Source of the DNA: Thermoanaerobaculia bacterium
Lineage (GTDB): Bacteria > Acidobacteriota > Thermoanaerobaculia > Multivoradales > UBA5704
Reading direction: 5' to 3'
NCBI GenBank assembly: GCA_025937035.1
Contig: JAICSG010000052.1
Coordinates: 1-12,364, forward strand
Length of the DNA stretch: 12,364 bases
In this document: one piece after another, positions 7,260-12,364 of the stretch
Numbering within the stretch: position 1 is the stretch's first letter
Layout of the letters: each line of letters opens with the position of its first letter
The notes under the pieces: model-generated
What the model was told of the DNA's origin: nothing
Seen by the model: the letters and a program-made list of their open reading frames with translations, nothing else
The model's database searches: none
Position numbers and translations under genes: made by a program

Positions 7260-7739
7260 ATGGCTCGCTATCGGATGATCCTCGCCAAGGAAGATTTCAA
7301 GTTCTCCGCCGCCCACTTCACCCTCTTCAGCGACGGCCGCGCCGAGCTGCTCCACGGGCACAACTACCGGGTCCGGGTGGAGCTGGCCGGAGGGGACCTC
7401 GACGCCGAGGGGCTCCTGGTGGATATCGAGAGCTTCAAGCGGGCCCTGCGCGCCCTCTGCGCCGGCCTGGACAGCCGGACGCTGATCCCCGGCGAGAGCG
7501 CCCGCCTGCAATGGGAGCGGGAGGGGGACGCGATCGCGGTGCGCTTCGGCGAGCGGGCCTACCGCTTCCCCGCCGCCGACGCCCGGGTGCTCCCGCTCGC
7601 CAACACCTCGATCGAGCTGCTGGCCCGCATGCTCTGGCACGACCTCGCCCCCCATCTCGCGGGATCGCGGGTGGAGGCTCTCGCCGTGTCGGTGGAGGAG
7701 ACGGCGGGGCAGGAGTGCTGGTACGAGGCGGGGATCTGA
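7260..7739 (+). CDS. 6-pyruvoyl-tetrahydropterin synthase / QueD-family protein
   Basis: 159 residues, ATG start, possibly leaderless. Zinc ligands of the tunnelling-fold family are in place: His19 in FSAAHF, and His32 and His34 in HGHNY. LVDIESFK (53-60), NTSIELLARML (115-125) and a C-terminal VEETAGQECWYEAG (145-158, substrate-pocket Glu) also fit. The catalytic Cys that QueD and animal PTPS carry just before HGH is absent; instead Glu29 gives ExxHGH, the signature described for PTPS-III enzymes that make 6-hydroxymethyl-dihydropterin for folate when FolB is missing. The usual catalytic Asp-His pair (LDHR) reads LDSR (Asp71, Ser72). The protein is longer than QueD owing to an insert at about 78-112. 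Family membership is strong; whether it serves folate, queuosine or another pterin pathway is open. No other pterin gene is nearby. Confidence 0.88.
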   Translation: MARYRMILAKEDFKFSAAHFTLFSDGRAELLHGHNYRVRVELAGGDLDAEGLLVDIESFKRALRALCAGLDSRTLIPGESARLQWEREGDAIAVRFGERAYRFPAADARVLPLANTSIELLARMLWHDLAPHLAGSRVEALAVSVEETAGQECWYEAGI

Positions 7740-7746
7740 AACCTCA

Positions 7747-8850
7747 TCACCCCTGGCCGACGGTCCGCCCCTTCCAGCTCACCACCCGCCCCCGGCGCCG
7801 GTCGACGATCCCCATCCCCATCACTCCCGCCAGGACCAGGGCATCCAGCGGGTACAGCAATCCATAGATCGGCCGGTGGCCGCTCCCGGAGCGTAGGAGC
7901 ACCGAGGCGGCGGCGCCGGCGGTCCACAGGAGGGCGGCCGGCACCCAGCGGCCGGTGAGGAGCGCCCCGATCAGGGCCAGGGCGGGGAGGAGCAGGACCG
8001 CCAGGATGCCGGCCGCCGTTCCCGGGAGGTGGCTGAAGAGCGCTCCCAGGTTGCGCCGCCAGCCGCGGGCCGCCTCGCGGAAGCCCCGGTACATACGGAT
8101 GCGCAGCCCCGCGTCCCGGAGGAAGCCGGCGCGGAAGCCATGAGCGCGCAGGGCCGCGGCCACCGCCACGTCGTCGATCGGCGCCTCGCGCACGGCCTCG
8201 AAGCCGCCGCTCGCCTCCCAGGCCTCCCGGCGCAGGAGGATGAATTGGCCGTTGGCCACCGCCGGTCCGGCGCCGTCCGCCGCCGCCTCCCAATCGCCCA
8301 GAAAGGCGTCGAGGAGGGCGAAGACGGTGGGGACCAGGAGGCTCTCCCCCAGGCCGCGCGCCTCCTGGAAGCCGGCCACGGAGACCGCGTCCAGCCGCCG
8401 CTCGGCCGCCGCGGCGTGGGCCCGGGCCAGCAGCTCCGGGTCGTGGCGGGTGTCGGCGTCGGTCGAGAGAAGCCAGGGGGTCTCGATCCCTCGCGATCCG
8501 ACCCAAAGGGCGTGGACTTTCCCCGGCCAACCCTCGGGGAGGGGGCCGGCGGCGAGGAGCTCCAGGCGGGGCTCCTTCGCGGCCATCGCCGCCACGAGCC
8601 CGGCGGTGCCGTCGGTGGAGCCGTCGTCGATCACCCGTGCTTCGGGGGCCACGGTCTGGGCGAGGATCGTTGCCACGCAGGCCTCCACGTTGAGGCGCTC
8701 GTCGCGCACGGGCAGCAGGACGGTGGTCTCGGGAGGGTGGGGGAGAGGGGGCGGGAGGGCCGGAGCCCGCCGCCGCCGTTCCTCCGTCCTCAGCGCCAGC
8801 CCGAGGAGGCCGGCGCCGAGGAGGAGGGAGAGGAAAAGGCCGGGGCTCAC
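7747..8850 (-). CDS. Membrane glycosyltransferase family 2, CrtQ/HpnB-like
   Basis: 367 residues from a GTG at 8850; the upstream in-frame codon is the stop of the selenoprotein gene, so no longer start exists. N-terminal membrane anchor at about 3-20. GT-A domain: TTVLLPVRDE (42-51), IDDGSTDGT (74-82, nucleotide binding), GWPGKVHAL (107-115, a motif typical of CrtQ- and HpnB-type transferases), DAD (131-133, metal-binding DxD), a catalytic IDD at 225-227, and RGWRRNLG (262-269) in the QxxRW position. Three further hydrophobic helices lie at about 279-300, 303-318 and 331-347. Relatives glycosylate carotenoid acids or hopanoid and other lipid acceptors from nucleotide sugars at the inner face of the cytoplasmic membrane; the acceptor here is not readable. 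It begins 9 bp after selW, so the two are probably co-transcribed. It ends 7 bp from the convergent PTPS gene. Confidence 0.9.
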   Translation of the reverse strand: MSPGLFLSLLLGAGLLGLALRTEERRRRAPALPPPLPHPPETTVLLPVRDERLNVEACVATILAQTVAPEARVIDDGSTDGTAGLVAAMAAKEPRLELLAAGPLPEGWPGKVHALWVGSRGIETPWLLSTDADTRHDPELLARAHAAAAERRLDAVSVAGFQEARGLGESLLVPTVFALLDAFLGDWEAAADGAGPAVANGQFILLRREAWEASGGFEAVREAPIDDVAVAAALRAHGFRAGFLRDAGLRIRMYRGFREAARGWRRNLGALFSHLPGTAAGILAVLLLPALALIGALLTGRWVPAALLWTAGAAASVLLRSGSGHRPIYGLLYPLDALVLAGVMGMGIVDRRRGRVVSWKGRTVGQG

Positions 8851-8859
8851 GCGAGGGGG

Positions 8860-9102
8860 TCAGGCGGAGAGCCGCTTCTGCAGCTCCTGCTCGACCTCGC
8901 CGGGTTGCGGGAATCGGCCCAGTTGTTTCTTGGAGAAGACAAGATCGTTGCCCAAGGTGACCTCGAAGACACCACCCCGGCCGCGGATCAGTTGGGGAGA
9001 AACGCCGAGCTTCTGCTGGATCTCGGCCGCCAGACTGGCGGCCCGGGGGTAGTACCCTCAGCTCGTGCAGTACTCGATGGAGATGGGGCTGGTCGCGGAC
9101 AT
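8860..9102 (-). CDS. selW: Selenoprotein W-like (Rdx family) with in-frame UGA as selenocysteine
   Basis: 80 residues if the UGA at 9058-9060 is read as selenocysteine (U). ATG at 9102 with AAAGGAGG (9107-9114) 4 nt upstream. The protein begins MSATSPISIEYCTSUGYYPR; Cys12 and Sec15 form the thioredoxin-like CxxU redox motif, followed by AASLAAEI, then GRGGVFEVTLGNDLVFSKK and LGRFPQPGEV, which is the Rdx/SelW pattern through to a normal TGA at 8860-8862. Conservation on both sides of the UGA argues against a nonsense mutation, as does a perfect hairpin directly after it (9025-9043). SelW proteins are small redox proteins of beta-alpha-beta-beta-beta-alpha fold, thought to act with thiol partners; the exact role is unclear. 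It precedes a glycosyltransferase by 9 bp and is divergent from an arsR gene. selA/B/C/D must be elsewhere in the genome. Confidence 0.93.
9025..9043 (-). promoter_or_regulatory. Bacterial SECIS-like hairpin for selenocysteine insertion
   Basis: On the - strand GGCCGCCA-GTC-TGGCGGCC forms a perfect 8-bp stem with a 3-nt loop. The stem starts 15 nt after the UGA, and the loop, whose first base is G, is at +23. Bacterial SECIS elements lie inside the coding region at about this distance and carry a G at the start of the apical loop for SelB binding. The fit is good; binding is inferred. Confidence 0.75.
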
Positions 9103-9419
9103 GCTTCCTCCTTTCGGAGCCATTCTACCAGCCCGCGGGGTGCCCCTCTCCCGAGTTTCTCCAGAGAGGAATCAAATGGCGGAAAGCTCTGTTAGAGGTA
9201 TGTAAAGGTGCGTCCCGAGCCCAAAGCGGGACAGGATGCCCGAAAATTTCCCTGGAGACTGGATTTCGCCTGTGGACCTGAGTATAATCGAGATTGTTCA
9301 ACATCGCTGTTAGAATTGAGATGGTTGGGGATCTTCAGGGGAGCCTGCATTCCGTCCGACGGGTGCACCGCCGGAGGGTGTAAGGAAGTATATATTGTAT
9401 GAAACGTGGAGGTAAGAAA
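9103..9419. other. 317-bp divergent intergenic region between selW and arsR
   Basis: No convincing gene. It is visibly more AT-rich than its surroundings from about 9170 to 9440. On the - strand, TAGAAT (9122-9127) is a possible -10 for selW. On the + strand, TATAAT (9283-9288) is the best -10 in the window; TAGAAT at 9311-9316 is another. GTCCCG (9212-9217) and CGGGAC (9227-9232) form a weak inverted repeat. The AT-rich segment TATATATTGTATG (about 9389-9401), just before arsR, could hold an operator, but its symmetry is poor. Confidence 0.5.
9283..9288 (+). promoter_or_regulatory. Candidate -10 box (TATAAT) upstream of arsR
   Basis: Exact consensus TATAAT in an otherwise GC-rich sequence; the hexamer at -35 distance (TGGATT, 17-bp spacing) is a poor match. 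Transcription from here would give a 5' leader of about 125 nt before the arsR start. Confidence 0.4.
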
Positions 9420-9767
9420 ATGAAAGGTGAGGCGCCGAACATGTCATCGAAAGAAATGGCCCAGATCCGGCAGAACCTTGAGGGGACGCCGGACATCGAG
9501 GAGGCGGCGGAGCTGATGAACCTCGCCGGGAATTCCACCCGGCTCAAGCTCCTCTACCTGCTCGAGAACATGAAGGAGCTCTGCGTGTGCGATCTCGCGG
9601 AGATGCTCGGGGTTTCGGTTTCGGCCGTGTCCCAGCACCTCGCGAAGCTGAAGGCCTACGGGCTGGTCGCTCCGCGCCGGGACGCTCAGACGATCTACTA
9701 CCGTCTGACCGACCACGAGTTCAACGGCAAGCTCCGGGACAACTTCTTCAAGCAGTTTCAGGTCTGA
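9420..9767 (+). CDS. ArsR/SmtB-family metal-sensing repressor
   Basis: 115 residues. The ATG at 9420 is chosen because GGAGGT (9408-9413) sits 6 nt upstream; an ATG at 9399 lacks good spacing. It is a winged helix-turn-helix of the usual ArsR size. LAGNSTRLKLLYLLE (35-49) is the N-terminal helix pair. ELCVCDLAEMLGVS (53-66) carries Cys55 and Cys57, the CVC metal-binding site on helix 3 seen in arsenic, cadmium and lead sensors. SVSAVSQHLAKLKAYGLV (66-83) is the recognition helix, followed by the wing RRDAQTIYYRLTD. Family members repress their own operon and release DNA on metal or metalloid binding. No efflux pump or arsenate reductase lies beside it; the gene is monocistronic, ending at a strong terminator, and divergent from selW. 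Whether it senses metal, and what it regulates, cannot be read here. Confidence 0.93.
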   Translation: MKGEAPNMSSKEMAQIRQNLEGTPDIEEAAELMNLAGNSTRLKLLYLLENMKELCVCDLAEMLGVSVSAVSQHLAKLKAYGLVAPRRDAQTIYYRLTDHEFNGKLRDNFFKQFQV

Positions 9768-9796
9768 GCGGCAGTAGGCTGGACCTTTCTCGAAGG

Positions 9797-9831
9797 CGGC
9801 CGGGGGTCTCCCCCCGGCCGATTTCCTTTTT
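9797..9831 (+). terminator. Intrinsic terminator of arsR
   Basis: CGGCCGGGGG (9797-9806), loop TCTC, and the exact inverse CCCCCGGCCG (9811-9820) form a 10-bp GC stem. It is followed by ATTTCCTTTTT (9821-9831), a U-rich tail in the + direction. It lies 29 bp after the arsR stop. Confidence 0.9.
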
Positions 9832-9880
9832 CAGGCCGACTTGGGCGCTTCCTGGGGGGGCCCAGGCTGCCGCGCTCGGA

Positions 9881-9886
9881 TAGAAT
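9881..9886 (+). promoter_or_regulatory. Candidate -10 box (TAGAAT) for the UPF0173 hydrolase gene
   Basis: TAGAAT lies 34 bp before the start codon, after the arsR terminator, so a promoter is expected in this gap. No recognisable -35 at 17 bp. A small inverted repeat, CCTGGG (9851-9856) and CCCAGG (9861-9866), lies just upstream. Confidence 0.3.
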
Positions 9887-9920
9887 CCGCGGCGCGACGA
9901 TCTGAAGGGAGGGAAAAGCC

Positions 9921-10637
9921 ATGAGCCAGCATCCGCGTCCGAAGTTCACCCACCTCGGCCACGCCACGATCCTCTGCGAGCTTCCCGGTGGGGAGACGGT
10001 GCTGATCGACCCCTGGGTGCAGAACAATCCGGCCTGTCCCCAGGAGCTGAAGGAGCTCCAGCGGGTCGACGCGATGCTCATCACCCACGCCCACGGCGAC
10101 CACATGGGGGACGCGGTCGAGATCGCCAAAAAGCACCGCCCCAAGGTCGTGGTGGCCAACTACGAGATCTGCAACTGGCTGACCGGGAAAGGGGTGGAAA
10201 ACTGCAACGGCATGAACCTGGGGGGGACCCAGGAGGTGCTGGGCATGCAGGTCACCATGGTGCGCGCCGACCACTCCTGCGGCATCTCCGACGGCGACCA
10301 GACCCTCTACGGCGGCGTGGCGTCCGGCTATATCGTGCGGCTCCAGGGGGGCTTCACCTTCTATCACGCGGGGGATACGGCCCTCTTCTCGGACATGCAG
10401 CTCTTCGGCGAGATGTACCGTCCGGAGCTCGCCTTCCTGCCGATCGGCGACTTCTACACCATGGACCCGCTGCAGGCCGCCCGCGCCTGCCGCTTCCTGG
10501 GCGTGCGCAAGGTGATCCCCATCCACTGGGGGACCTTCCCCGTGCTCACCGGCACGCCGGAGATGCTGGTGAAGGCCCTCGGCGACCACGGGAGCTCCTG
10601 CGAGGTCATCGGCCTCAAGCCGGGCGAGAGCTATTAG
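9921..10637 (+). CDS. Metallo-beta-lactamase-fold metal-dependent hydrolase, UPF0173 type
   Basis: 238 residues, with the Shine-Dalgarno GGGAGGG about 7 nt before the ATG. Motifs in order: FTHLGHATILCE (9-20); IDPW (29-32); THAHGDH (55-61), giving His56, His58, Asp60 and His61 for the two-metal site; His118 in RADHSCG; AGDT (150-153) with the bridging Asp152; and IPIHWGTFP (199-207) with His202. These match the UPF0173 (YtkL/L-ascorbate-lactonase-like) group, and the length agrees with the family. There is no signal peptide, so it should be cytoplasmic. The substrate is unknown in most members. The stop codon overlaps the stop of the convergent outer-membrane gene by 3 nt (TTAG, shared bases), leaving no room for a terminator between them. 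Confidence 0.93.
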   Translation: MSQHPRPKFTHLGHATILCELPGGETVLIDPWVQNNPACPQELKELQRVDAMLITHAHGDHMGDAVEIAKKHRPKVVVANYEICNWLTGKGVENCNGMNLGGTQEVLGMQVTMVRADHSCGISDGDQTLYGGVASGYIVRLQGGFTFYHAGDTALFSDMQLFGEMYRPELAFLPIGDFYTMDPLQAARACRFLGVRKVIPIHWGTFPVLTGTPEMLVKALGDHGSSCEVIGLKPGESY

Positions 10638-11428
10638 AAGCGGACCGAGGCGCCCAGGCCCGTGAACCAGTTGGGGTGGGGCTTGTCGAGCCCCACTCCG
10701 ACGCGGACGTCGAGCGCCAGATCGTTCGAGACCTGATAGGAGAGGCCGGTGTCGGCGTAGTGGGTGGCCGAGCCGTCCGCGCTCTCCTTGGAGAAGACGT
10801 ACCCCTCCAGGAAGCCGCCCCATTTTTCGTTGAGCTGGAATCCGGCCGAGGCGCTGGCGAAGAGCTGGCCGAAGCGCTGACCACTGTCCGCGGCGTAGGT
10901 GTACCCGAGATTGCTCTCGAGCGACCACTCGGCGGGCAGGTCCCAGTGGAGCGCGAAGGTCGCGGTCGGCTGCCAGACGTCGGCGGTGAGGGCGCGCGCT
11001 CCCACGGGGAGGGTGGTGTTGAGGAGCAGGCCCATGGCCGGCACGCCGTGAGGGCGGTGCTCCGCCTCGGCGTCGTTGAGCCGGATCTTGACCTCCACCA
11101 GGGGGTCCTCGAAGCCCGAGATCCGTCGCTCGCCGGGCACGCCGGTGTCGATCCAGTCGTAGGAATTCAGTCCCAGCCGCGCCTCCCAGCGGTCGTCGAA
11201 GGCGTAGCGCAGGAGGACCTCCCCCAGGGAGCTCGTCTTTTCGGAGCCGGTGCGCGTGTAGGTATATCCGGTCTCGATCTGGAGATGCCCCGGCGCCACC
11301 AGCGAGGGCCCGTTGGTGAAGTCCGGCCGGTCCGGATTGATCGGCTCCTTCAGGCCGGAAAAGTCCTGGGCGGCGAGCGGCGCGGCGAGCGCGAGCAGGG
11401 CGGCGGCGGCGAATGGCCGGATTCTCAT
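10634..11428 (-). CDS. Outer-membrane transporter-type beta-barrel protein (MetA-pathway family)
   Basis: 264 residues from the ATG at 11428, with GGAGGG 8 nt upstream; longer starts have no ribosome site and would bury the signal peptide. Signal peptide residues 1-20 (MRIRPFAAAALLALAAPLAA), cleavage probably before QDFSG. The mature N-terminus NPDRPDFTNGPSLVAPGHLQ (30-49) is the hallmark of the transporter / putative MetA-pathway-of-phenol-degradation family. It is followed by alternating amphipathic strands (GYTYTRTG, EVLLRYAFDDRWEARLGLN, WSLESNLGYTYAAD, LALDVRVGVG). The last residue is Phe (GASVRF), as expected for BAM-assembled barrels. Family members are thought to form outer-membrane channels, but most have no known substrate. 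It is downstream of the squalene/phytoene-synthase-like gene on the same strand, separated by the palindromic repeat element. Confidence 0.88.
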   Translation of the reverse strand: MRIRPFAAAALLALAAPLAAQDFSGLKEPINPDRPDFTNGPSLVAPGHLQIETGYTYTRTGSEKTSSLGEVLLRYAFDDRWEARLGLNSYDWIDTGVPGERRISGFEDPLVEVKIRLNDAEAEHRPHGVPAMGLLLNTTLPVGARALTADVWQPTATFALHWDLPAEWSLESNLGYTYAADSGQRFGQLFASASAGFQLNEKWGGFLEGYVFSKESADGSATHYADTGLSYQVSNDLALDVRVGVGLDKPHPNWFTGLGASVRF

Positions 11429-11473
11429 GCGAGGCTCCCTCCGAGAAACAGCGGTCCGGGGGAGAATCCTATA

Positions 11474-11593
11474 GGAGGTAGGCACGGACAGCCACGGACG
11501 GCCACCGACAGCCACGGACTACAGATCCCTGGTCCTCAATGTCCGTGAGTGTCCGTGTCAGGTCCGTGTAAGTCCGTGTTCTTTCCTACCTCC
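11474..11593. repeat. 120-bp palindromic element built from 10-bp CACGGAC repeats
   Basis: Four 10-bp units (11481-11520) each carry CACGGAC (the third reads CACCGAC). After a 20-bp centre, four units of the inverse GTCCGTG follow (11541-11580) at 10-11-bp spacing. The ends are a 9-bp inverted repeat, GGAGGTAGG (11474-11482) and CCTACCTCC (11585-11593). The whole can fold into one long hairpin. Its right end contains the stop codon of the adjoining - strand gene (11586-11588). It contains no gene. It may be a dispersed intergenic repeat, a protein-binding array or an RNA processing/termination hairpin. Confidence 0.85.
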
Positions 11594-12364
11594 CCACCCA
11601 CCGCGCCCGCATCAGCAGGCCGAGCCGGGCGCCGAGGGGGAGGCGGGGGGGAGCCTTCAGGAGATCGGTCTCGGGATCCTCGATCTCGGTGAGCAGGCGC
11701 AAGGCGGCGAGGAGCGAGAAGACGGCGGCGCGGCGGTAGCCGTGGGGGAGGCCCACCAGACCGCGGGGGGCGCGCAGCAGGCGCGAGCGGATGCGCGGGC
11801 ACTCCCGCCGGGCCGCCGTGAGGAGGCGCGCCGGGTCGAGCGAGCCGTCCTTCCCCTCCTCGACCTCGCTCGCCGGCAGGGGGCATCGCCGGCCCGCCGT
11901 CTCCTCCCCCAACCGCTGGAGCGCGCCGAGGCGGACGAGGGCGCTCGCCAGGCCGTCCACCTCGGCGTTGAGGCTCTTCTCCAGCAGCGCGGCGGCCACC
12001 GCCCGCCCCAGGCTCAGGGCCTCGACGTCGGCGTCCGCCACCGTGGCCGGCCGGCGGCGGAGGGCCCGGCGGCGGGCCGCCGTGGCGAGGTCGTCCAGGG
12101 CGTCGACCGGCCAGCGCCGGCGCTCGTTCTCGCGCGCCATGCGGAGGAAGACCGGCTGCCCCGTGCGCTCCCCCGCGAAGGCGGCCTCCAGGGTGAATTC
12201 CCAGCGGTTGATCTGCGCCAGCTTCTCCCCTTCGAGCCCCCCCTGGCGCGCGAAATCGAAGAGCCCGTACGTATACGCCAGGAGCGCCTGCGCCCGCCGC
12301 CGCTCCGTGCCGGGGAGCAGGAGCAGGGAGGGCGCGAAGTCGCCGAGCAGAGCCCGGGCGATCC
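11586..12364 (-). CDS. Squalene/phytoene-synthase-like protein, 5' end outside window, catalytic Asp motifs missing
   Basis: The frame is open to the right edge, so the N-terminus is missing; 258 residues are visible and the Met at 12140 is internal. The order of features follows trans-isoprenyl diphosphate synthase-like head-to-head synthases (HpnC/HpnD, CrtB): DFAPSLLLLPGTERRRAQAL, then AYTYGLFDFARQGGLEGEKL, a W-centred helix, LGALQRLGEETAGRRCPLPA (where active enzymes have NxLRDxxEDxxxGRxYLP), and a C-terminal helix pair (GYRRAAVFSLLAALRLLTEI) ending KAPPRLPLGARLGLLMRARW. The two DxxxD motifs that bind the substrate diphosphates are not present: the first position reads LFDFARQ and the second QRLGEE. 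It may be a pseudo-enzyme, a regulatory subunit or a divergent enzyme. The stop codon lies inside the terminal repeat of the palindromic element. The family call is moderate because the similarity was judged by eye. Confidence 0.6.
   Translation of the reverse strand, partial: IARALLGDFAPSLLLLPGTERRRAQALLAYTYGLFDFARQGGLEGEKLAQINRWEFTLEAAFAGERTGQPVFLRMARENERRRWPVDALDDLATAARRRALRRRPATVADADVEALSLGRAVAAALLEKSLNAEVDGLASALVRLGALQRLGEETAGRRCPLPASEVEEGKDGSLDPARLLTAARRECPRIRSRLLRAPRGLVGLPHGYRRAAVFSLLAALRLLTEIEDPETDLLKAPPRLPLGARLGLLMRARWVGR

Noticed and set aside
4918..7278. Long open frame (about 786 codons) on the + strand opposite the M1 peptidase
   Set aside because: It is antisense to a gene with a complete set of catalytic motifs, is Gly/Val/Leu/Arg-biased low-complexity protein, and is explained by high GC content lowering stop frequency.
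7559..8530. 323-codon - strand frame overlapping the glycosyltransferase and PTPS genes
   Set aside because: Gly/Arg/Pro-rich shadow frame; the overlapping frame 7747-8850 contains the full GT2 motif set.
8860..9060. Interpreting the UGA in the SelW-like gene as a nonsense mutation (pseudogene)
   Set aside because: The UGA is exactly at the redox position of the CxxU motif, both flanks remain conserved, and a SECIS-like hairpin follows at the expected distance.
9208..9402. Possible 64-residue protein upstream of arsR
   Set aside because: Weak start, no recognisable motif, mixed composition and location in the promoter region; more likely leader DNA.
11481..11580. CRISPR array
   Set aside because: Units are only 10 bp without spacers, and the two halves are in opposite orientation; this is a palindromic tandem repeat.

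Overview
The window is GC-rich (clearly above 60%), gene-dense bacterial DNA with short intergenic gaps. It suggests a Gram-negative, environmental, uncultured-type bacterium: there are secreted peptidases and an outer-membrane barrel-type protein ending in Phe. Acidobacteriota (for example Thermoanaerobaculia) or a neighbouring phylum is my best guess. I base that on the lanthipeptide-type leader, the tandem TAP-like peptidases, the M1-HEAT peptidase, the YfbK-like anti-sigma protein and a bacterial selenoprotein W. No rRNA, tRNA or marker gene fixes the taxonomy.

Layout. 1-2229 (+): the 3' end of one secreted TAP-like alpha/beta hydrolase followed by a complete paralogue, a recent-looking tandem duplication in which the second copy has lost a C-terminal domain. 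2247-2273: a hairpin between convergent genes. 2281-2523 (-): a small Cys/Ser/Thr-rich RiPP precursor with a class I lanthipeptide-type leader and no modification enzyme nearby. 2558-2589: a nested dyad in the divergent promoter region. 2668-4595 (+): an ECF sigma factor and a translationally coupled membrane protein (ATGA overlap), probably its anti-sigma factor, carrying a YfbK-like module with the VWA domain missing. 4540-7188 (-): a secreted M1 aminopeptidase with C-terminal HEAT repeats, overlapping the previous gene tail-to-tail by 56 bp. 7260-7739 (+): a PTPS/QueD-family protein. 7747-8850 (-): a CrtQ/HpnB-like glycosyltransferase. 8860-9102 (-): a SelW-like selenoprotein with an in-frame UGA (CTSU motif) and a SECIS-like hairpin directly downstream; a standard gene finder would miss it. 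9420-9767 (+): an ArsR-type repressor with a CVC metal site, ending at a strong intrinsic terminator. 9921-10637 (+): an MBL-fold UPF0173 hydrolase. 10634-11428 (-): a transporter/MetA-type outer-membrane protein. 11474-11593: a 120-bp palindromic element made of 10-bp repeats. 11586-12364 (-, partial): a squalene/phytoene-synthase-like protein lacking the Asp-rich catalytic motifs.

How they fit together. There is no single pathway. The firm functional units are the sigma/anti-sigma pair and the selW-glycosyltransferase transcription unit (9-bp gap), which is divergent from arsR. The most notable items are the selenoprotein, the orphan RiPP precursor beside an ECF system, the VWA-less YfbK module and the 10-bp-period palindrome.
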